From contig OU612069.1 of the NCBI GenBank assembly GCA_914767715.1, positions 12,893,387 through 12,957,386 on the forward strand: 64,000 bases of DNA, in the 5' to 3' direction. The stretch comes from Membranipora membranacea. Its lineage: Eukaryota; Bryozoa; Gymnolaemata; Cheilostomatida; Membraniporidae. Of this stretch, positions 34,401 to 64,000 are shown in pieces. The position numbers were made by a program, and so were the translations under genes. Below the pieces are notes generated by a model. The model had not been told where the DNA came from and did not search any database. It saw nothing but the letters and a program-made list of their open reading frames with translations. Within the stretch, counting starts at the first letter, position 1. Each line of letters opens with the position of its first letter.

Positions 34401-37400
34401 GTATTCTCTCAAACCTACTCTCGTGGCTGATTAAAAAATGACGGTGGAAGTTGTTTATTAAGTGCTAGAACAACGCCAGTGGTAGATTGAAACAACACTG
34501 TTTGTAGTTTAGTAAGCAGGCAACAGACTTGTTTTCCCTGAACTTGGCTCAGCACACATGACATAATGTTGGGTGTAAGATATCAAATACAAATCCAATA
34601 ATGCCGTGCGTAAAGAGCAGCTAAAGGATCAAGTGAATATCCCCACTTGAGTGTTGGGATGTCTGACGTCCACAATATTTTAATTTATCCGGTCAATACA
34701 TTTTACTCACCTTTGTGAATGTAGAATGCAATCGAGGCAAAATCTTTGAAGCTCTCAACAGCAAAGGCCATAGGTTTGCCTCTGTTATCCTTACTGGCCC
34801 AGGCCAACATCTCAGTCCTACGTCGAGGATTTCCGATTGTGATCACAATAAGCAGTGTCTACATGTGAAAACGTAGATGAGATCTTCTAGATGTTTCCAA
34901 AACAACTGTGCTGACATGGATACAAAAATGAACATACCAAAGCCCCCTGATTGGATTATACTCTATACATATGTGATTATGCATGCTTTCAATAAAATGA
35001 AAATGATCTACCAATCTAACACGCAAAGGTAGCCAATGTGATGTCTCTGATATGATTGGTTGTTAGGTGGGAAAAAGAGCCAATGCCAGGTCTCTGAATT
35101 GATAAAACTATTGAGTTATGATGAAAGTTAAGCTGACTTGGAATTAGCTCTCCCCCGCCCACTAGCCTATCAGAGCCAACAAATTGGCTGATCCCAACCC
35201 ATTTTTGTGCTTGCTCGGCAGCACAACCCAACCAAAGACCCAACCAAAGACAAAAGCATGTTACAGTCAGGCAGTTACTTATAATAAAGTTGTGTCACAG
35301 TGACCAGGAAGTGCTTGTTTCTTGTATTGCACATCCTCTTCACTGTGACATCATTATGCAAAGAACGAGGGTTACCTTCCCTAATGGGAGGCATTCTTAC
35401 CACCATCAATAATCCATGACAAGTAGAGCAATGAATTTTTTAATCATGCAAATCTGACACAAGTAACAACCTGACTATAACTTGATTTGGTCTTTATGTA
35501 GACTTCAACATCACAGCCTTACATTCTCAGCCTTGAGTTGGTTGACTGTGTACAGAGGGTTACCGCCCGTATTCCAATCACCACCGGTTATAAAGACAAC
35601 TACAGGTCTGGCTCCAACATTACGTCTGCTGACTCTACGAAAAATCGCCAGAGCCTGGTCCAAGCCTGGTTGCAAGCACAATATCTTAATAATAATTCTT
35701 TTTTTGTATAACTTTATCGGCATCTATATCATTTTTCTAGAAAATGTTCTTCAAAAGTGCCAATAAATAAGAAACAAAAAAGGGTGATACAAAAAAAATA
35801 TGATTGAATGGTTATAGATTATTATTGAAGCATGTAACATTGAAATAAGGCTTTCTTGAAAGAAAATCGATTAGAATAATGATTGAAATAAGTCTATTGT
35901 GTGATTTATTAGTGTATTTAGTCACAGATTTTTTGGACTCGCATATTCATATCAAAAGAGAGCGAAGCTTACTGGATCTTACCTCCTTTAGCATTAGTTC
36001 CTCCACCAGTTGTTGTAGGAAGGGCGTTCAGGTCTCTCATGAACTGACACTTGTGGTTGTCAGACCTCAGCTTGATTTGATATTGAACAGTATTCCCAAA
36101 TAACACTATCCCCACCTGAAGAATATGGTTGATAGTATAATCAGTCATTTTACAAAATATAACAAGCAGATTTACATCAGCACACCCTGCAGTCATCGAA
36201 CTCATGCATGTCCAAGAAATTCCCTTATATTACATGTCATGTAGATGAGGTATCGTGCCACTATGTTGCTACCCCAATTAAACACCATAGGTTTTAAGCT
36301 ATAGTGCACTTTTGGGATTTTGATATTTCCTAGGGTAGGAAAATATGGCGAATCACATGCCAATCATCATATTTTTTTAAAGATTTTTCCCAACTTTGGG
36401 ACACCATGATCTGAAATTTGGGTAATTCATACATATTTATATGTTATAGAGCTATTAAAAGGAGAAACCTAAGTGGTTGAGAAAAGTTGAGAAGAATTTT
36501 CATTTTAGTAAATCTTATGTTCTATTTAAAAGGATGCCATGGTGCTGTTTATTAGACTGAAACCTTCAGTACAATACCAAAAATGGTAAGGCGCTACTAA
36601 CGCTTTCAGTGAAATGTAAATTTATAGCTTAAAGTTTCCCCTTTCTGGGGACAACACAGCAGCCTACATTCTTTTTTTCAATGTGCTGAAAATGAAGTTA
36701 TTCTATGATGAACCCCAGTAAGGTGAAGGGATATGCTTGAACAGTTATTCATTTATAGTTTATTCTGTAACCATGAGTGACAGTGATTTGGCAGTGTTGA
36801 CGAGATGAAGGTCGGCACAGAACCTTAGATAACACGCTAAACATATCATATATATGATAGATAGCCCTTGAATACATTCAAATAGCCTTAGAATTATTTT
36901 CAACCCAGCTATAGGGATATCGATTTTATCATCTTCAATCGACTTATGATTACGCTTAGACTATGAATCGACCTATCATAAATAAGATACAAATATACAC
37001 AGCCACCACATATAACATATGCATATATCTAGTTTTTGAGTAGGCCATGAGATATTGAAAATGAAATTAAAATCAAACCTGAGAATGCAGAGGAGCGATG
37101 CTGAAGTAATCAAGAAAGTTCTTGACAAAACTTTTGGCCTGAGCAAATGCTGTTCTACTGACACTTCCGGATCGGTCCATCACGAATATTATATCTACCA
37201 TATCTTTAGCATCTTTATCTATCCATGTGGCATCATACTTCACCTGATCAGCAACCACTTTCTGTAAAGGTTGAATTAAGCAATATGTTGTCTCTGATTG
37301 GTTGAGTAGGGCTAAGTCTCGTTCTGCTCAACCAATCAGCATAACACATTGGCTGAGATAAATGTGCACAAGACGAAAACTACATTACAAGATAGAGAAC

Positions 37401-37703
37401 CTCTAGATACTTTGGCTAGTGATGGCGTAGAATCAGTAATAATAAGATTGTAACCCCTGCGCAGAAACAATGCAGTTCACGGTCCAGGTTTTATGGATAT
37501 ATCATACAATATCACTCAGTTTTTCAGTTTGAAAAGGATATATTTCTGCCAGACAGGCAAACTCTTGGGTTACCCAACATCTTTGATCCATACTCAGTAT
37601 AACTTACCTCGTTGAATGATACCGTGACTGATTGATGAATACACATACTCGAAATAACCAACACTGTCAAAGCGTGCATAGCTCTACATCCCATCTTGCT
37701 CAT
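24111..37703 (-). CDS. SVEP1-like secreted vWA / GCC2-GCC3 / sushi / HYR protein, complete, 18 exons
   Basis: Exons in transcription order: 37608-37703, 37079-37261, 35983-36115, 35523-35665, 34711-34858, 34312-34426, 33974-34134, 31026-31196, 30305-30493, 29766-29987, 29212-29412, 28262-28417, 27673-27825, 26940-27037, 26078-26237, 25083-25283, 24498-24709, 24111-24215. They sum to 2847 bases, 948 residues plus TAA. Order: signal peptide 1-30; vWA about 50-235 with MIDAS D61-x-S63-x-S65; Cys-rich segment 274-326; GCC2/GCC3-like 327-383; sushi 384-587 (three); HYR 588-776 (two); sushi 777-843; C-terminal region with ARRRRS near 926, a candidate furin site. This is the order of the N-terminal part of SVEP1, but the gene stops before its long EGF/sushi/pentraxin part. 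Probably an extracellular adhesion or matrix protein. Exon 6/7 joining is the only weak point. Start is the ATG at 37703; a second ATG lies three codons on. Confidence 0.85.
25827..25892 (-). pseudogene. tRNA-Ala(AGC)-like gene with deleted anticodon-stem 3' side
   Basis: 66 bases on the minus strand. Acceptor GGGGGTG pairs with CACCTCC, the D arm GCTC..GAGC and T arm CCGGG-ATCGATA-CCCGG are intact, and the loop reads TTAGCAT with anticodon AGC. After the loop about seven bases are missing compared with a normal tRNA-Ala, so the stem CTCGC has no partner and the variable loop is gone. Polymerase III boxes remain, so it may be transcribed. It lies in the intron between the last HYR exon and the sushi 4 exon of the SVEP1-like gene, same strand as that gene. 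Confidence 0.7.
27414..27440 (-). pseudogene. Relic of a duplicated HYR exon end
   Basis: The stretch cttacctctaacctcga-ggagaa repeats the 3' end and splice donor of exon 27673-27825, including IEVR and GTAAG. In the frame of the real exon the Cys codon has become TGA, and upstream similarity fades at once. So a HYR half-exon was duplicated and then lost. Confidence 0.55.
29212..34426 (-). CDS. SVEP1-like gene, exons 6-11: Cys-rich, GCC2/GCC3-like and three sushi domains
   Basis: Exon 33974-34134 carries GYCGYQC, CSC and CACPVGKYVTG. Exon 31026-31196 carries CPLGQYQ, CKPC, CVCSVGFW and PPCGG, the ephrin-receptor/GCC2-GCC3 pattern. Exons 30305-30493, 29766-29987 and 29212-29412 each hold one sushi (CCP) module with four cysteines and a Gly-rich or Trp end, and each is a phase 1-1 exon, the usual state for shuffled modules. 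The intron 31197-33973 is long because of a foldback element and its old half copy. Confidence 0.85.
31290..31545 (+). repeat. Imperfect cattgcat/cattacatt repeat
   Basis: Overlapping words such as cattgcatarcattacattg recur through about 250 bases without a fixed period. It lies between the GCC2/GCC3-like exon and the foldback element of the SVEP1-like gene. Confidence 0.7.
31673..33038. mobile_element. 1.37-kb foldback (long inverted repeat) element in SVEP1-like intron 7
   Basis: Two arms of about 670 bases, 31673-32340 and about 32370-33038, are inverted copies differing by only a few percent. Outer ends read TTAAGGTAATGTCAAAGACC and its complement. The tip of the hairpin near 32355 is a short AT-rich spacer. 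Ends TTAA could be a duplicated TTAA target. No transposase frame was seen; short open frames inside are by-products of the repeat. Probably non-autonomous and fairly recent. Confidence 0.85.
33105..33812. mobile_element. Old half copy of the foldback element
   Basis: This follows the left arm of the 31673-33038 element base by base with many substitutions: shared blocks include accgttggaaagct, tttttacgtca and tctcacatacgaagc, and the same central aaaaacagc segment. There is no complementary second arm after it. It is either a solo arm or a copy that lost half. The start at TTAAGG is the same as in the intact element. Confidence 0.7.
34221..34298. mobile_element. Short palindromic element, family E, copy 1
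   Basis: tagccgatgtgttggctctc at the left is complementary to agagccaacatattggcta at the right, with ctgattggctg / caagccaatcag closing the stem. Intron of the SVEP1-like gene, just downstream of exon 34312-34426. Confidence 0.65.
34711..37703 (-). CDS. SVEP1-like gene, exons 1-5: signal peptide and vWA domain
   Basis: Exon 37608-37703 encodes a hydrophobic leader (HALTVLVISSMCIHQS). Exon 37079-37261 gives IIFVMDRSGSVS, the MIDAS metal site of vWA domains. Exon 35983-36115 gives VGIVLFGN and the conserved Thr in TTTGGGTN, 35523-35665 gives VVVFITGGDWN (the third MIDAS loop Asp is shifted from the usual TDG), and 34711-34858 gives LLIVITIGN. ATG 37703 is preceded directly by TTTAG, so the start codon may sit at the first base of a spliced exon with a non-coding exon upstream. 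Confidence 0.85.
35030..35192. mobile_element. Short palindromic element, family E, copy 4 (longer spacer)
   Basis: agccaatgtgatgtctctga on the left and tatcagagccaacaaattgg on the right, with a spacer holding a second agccaatgccaggtctctga end. It may be two nested copies. Intron between exons 4 and 5 of the SVEP1-like gene. Confidence 0.5.
35255..35484. mobile_element. Inverted-repeat element, family D, copy 1
   Basis: Left end catgttacagtcaggcagtt mirrors right end aacctgactataacttg; acttataataaagttgtgtc follows the left end. It ends about 40 bases before exon 35523-35665 of the SVEP1-like gene. Confidence 0.65.
36296..36601. mobile_element. Dispersed repeat, family C, copy 2
   Basis: Same order of blocks as 7841-8160, including cacatgccaatcatcat, aagatttttcccaactt, gtggttgagaaaagttgaga and aataccaaaaatggtaaggc. 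Intron between exons 2 and 3 of the SVEP1-like gene. Confidence 0.7.
37281..37354. mobile_element. Short palindromic element, family E, copy 2
   Basis: caatatgttgtctctgattg on the left mirrors caatcagcataacacattgg on the right around a ctaagtctcgttctgc tip. Intron 1 of the SVEP1-like gene. Confidence 0.65.
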
Positions 37704-39931
37704 CTAAAGTCCTTTTATGCAATTTAGAGTTAAGTATGATCAGTGGAACAGTGATTATAACAATATTTTGGACATCCTTGGCCCGTACCTCATTCGTGCT
37801 AGTACCAATAGAACAACTTTGTGCAGCACATGTCAACGTTCATTATCTTCTGCATGATATGAGGAGTTAAGCTTATCCATTTTTGTTGACAGAGAGCGTT
37901 ATTAATTTTATGGAGTGACTGCTGATAAACCCTGATAAGCTCATTCACAAAGTAAACAAAACAAAGTAGCATCTGAGAAGAATAGATAACCCAAAAAATC
38001 CCTAATGACCAATAAAATTCCAAGTTCTTAATTAGGATTTACCAGCTTCAAGCAAAACCAACAGAATTTTGTTAAATAATCAGGCTTTCCACAAACAAGC
38101 TATGAAGAAGAGAGGGCAGTAAGATGGCCAAAGCATCAGGTCTGATGTGTAGTTGACACAGCCTCTTTTGAGCTACCATATAATCTCATATGAGCAGGTG
38201 TGCAATCTGCATACAAGATGTATGACCTGATAAAGACTATCAAAAACAACAAAAAAGGCTTGTAGTGACACTCAACATGTCACTACAAAACATATTGATC
38301 TTGGACCAGGGACAGAAAATACCTGCAACGATTTGATCAATAATTCCTGCAGTACGGCCAACTTCGTACCACGCATAATCATCATACTCGAGCAGGAGCG
38401 GACAATCTCTCACGCTACACCTTATTTTCGATAGGAAGTTTGTTCAAACTGCCTGCTCAGAACGGAGTTGAATTTTTGTGTGTTTAAATCTGGATTATTT
38501 ACAGCAGAACTAGCTAATTGACTACTACAAAAAAGCTTTGGTGAAAGTCTCTAACTCATTGGTCAAATAGAGCTATTTAACTTGCAGAATGAGGTGGGCC
38601 TGGAGCGAATAGGTTTAAGCCAATTAGAGGTCACTTTGTTTATGAATAACTGACGCATTAATTTCAAAGGGTGAGCACATTATGGTATTATTATAAGATT
38701 ATAAGTATTATAGGGGTATATAAACATGATATGTGATTATCGCCTAACAAAAGTATGTATCACAGAAATAACATATAAGTTTGTTTTCCTAGTATTCATA
38801 AACAATCTAATAGTGTTTTTTTGAAAAAAACTGACAAAACATCACAAACAAAACAAAATTGCAGCGAAAACAGATCTTCATAACTTTTCAAAATGCCAAG
38901 CCTGAGTTCTGAGCTGTGTTGTGGGAGGGGGGGGGGTACCATTGTAACAGGCAATCCGACCAACACAGTCATGAACTCAAGCTATACAAAATGCCTAACA
39001 AACTGTAGAATTGTGCAGTAAACTACAGGTAATATGAGGAAATAAGCTAAGTATTCAGTCACCATTGAAGATTCCTCAGTATTACACCCTGCTGTGAGAG
39101 TTAATTTGCCAATTAAATGCAGAAAATAGAGAAGTCAAAATCGCATGGAGCAAGCATACATTCCTAAATAGATATTGATCCTAAGTTCACTTGACCACCT
39201 TTTAAATTTCAGCAGTTGCTGCCTGCGTGATCACCTTATCTTAACCAATGGATGGCAAAAATAAAATTGAGAGTTAAGAAATTATGAGCCAATAATTATG
39301 AGAAATGATAATAATGGAATGCATGTTATGGATGGAAAACTAATGGAGTCAAAGGGAAGCTAACCCTAGACATGAAGTAAGTATCTTAAAAAATTTGATG
39401 ATTATTCTGATAATTATTGGGATAGTGAATTTATATTATGGTATGGTGTGGTATAGCTAGTAAATTGTTACACAATCACTTGGAATCGAAATAAATAACA
39501 TGAACTGTGCATTGGAGGGGTGGCTACCTTTGTTAACAGAATTAGGTAATATCAGCCCAGACAAACGGTTACGATTATTGTGATTGTGCAGAGGGTTAAT
39601 AAATGGCTAGTATAAGGCCTACAATGTGATTGTGATGTAACGAGCATTGTGATTGGATAATATCATACTATAATAATGTTAGGTTTCCCAGTGCCAGTCA
39701 AAACTCATTAATCAGAATGACAAGTTCTACATCTGTGTGCCTGGGAGGATTGATATAGATGACCTTAGTTGAAACTAGCCTGATGTCACTTCTTGCTGGA
39801 TTGCCTGGGCAGATTGTCTTTGTGTGTGGTCCATTTGGGTGGTCAGGGTGTTTAGTTGATGTGGGTGGTCTGCGTGCCAGACTTATACGTGTGTGGTCTA
39901 CAGGGTGATCCATGAGGTTGAGTATGACAAA
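37704..39931. other. Intergenic stretch between MYO7A and the SVEP1-like gene
   Basis: No coding exon or named repeat recognised. It must hold the MYO7A 3' UTR and the SVEP1-like promoter. No AATAAA on the minus strand was noticed close to the MYO7A stop. Confidence 0.55.
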
Positions 39932-63843
<23,912 letters not shown>

Positions 63844-64000
63844 CTACAAACAATAAAAGGTTTTAAGTTTCGCTGCTTGTCAGGTGAGTTAATCAACAAG
63901 GAAATGAAGGTATTGAATGTAACGCTTATAAAACAAACCAAGTAGCTTGAATGCAACTTTGGTATCTCATGTGTTACTGATTAAGACAATGGACATAGTT

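Overview
This is a window of animal nuclear DNA, AT-rich and rich in introns. I cannot fix the phylum. Evidence for an animal is a MyTH4-FERM class VII myosin, a vWA/sushi/HYR extracellular protein, a D8C (uromodulin/OIT3-type) secreted protein and an NWD-type STAND NTPase, all with GT-AG introns of roughly 0.2-3 kb. Several families of tRNA-derived SINEs and palindromic MITE-like elements lie between and inside the genes. No operon, prokaryotic or viral gene was seen.

All four protein genes are on the minus strand, head to tail. Read in transcription order: (1) about 63.8-39.9 kb, the 3' 34 coding exons of a myosin VIIa orthologue (MYO7A). They join in frame into 1733 codons covering the end of the motor, five IQ motifs, a charged helix, MyTH4-FERM 1, SH3 and MyTH4-FERM 2; the 5' end is outside the window. 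(2) 37.7-24.1 kb, a complete 18-exon gene for a secreted protein of about 948 residues ordered signal peptide, vWA, Cys-rich, GCC2/GCC3-like, three sushi, two HYR, sushi, basic tail, which is the order of the N-terminal part of SVEP1. (3) 20.3-19.4 kb, an intronless gene for a 303-residue secreted protein with a Thr/Pro/Asn repeat stalk and a C-terminal D8C domain. (4) 15.8-0.4 kb, the first 18 coding exons (851 codons) of an NWD1/NWD2-like NACHT protein; its C-terminal part lies beyond position 1.

Exon borders were placed by hand from GT-AG sites, reading frame and family match. In each multi-exon gene the exon lengths sum to an intact frame, which independently supports the models. The one doubtful junction is exon 6/7 of the SVEP1-like gene.

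The most unusual non-genic structures are a nearly perfect 1.37-kb foldback element (31673-33038) with an old half copy beside it, both inside one SVEP1-like intron; a perfect 36-bp palindrome inside the D8C reading frame; a tRNA-Ala-like gene lacking the 3' side of its anticodon stem; a relic of a duplicated HYR exon end; and at least six families of short inverted-repeat elements, several with multiple copies here. The genes show no obvious functional link beyond being ordinary animal cytoskeletal, extracellular-matrix and signalling genes; they look like neighbours, not a system.
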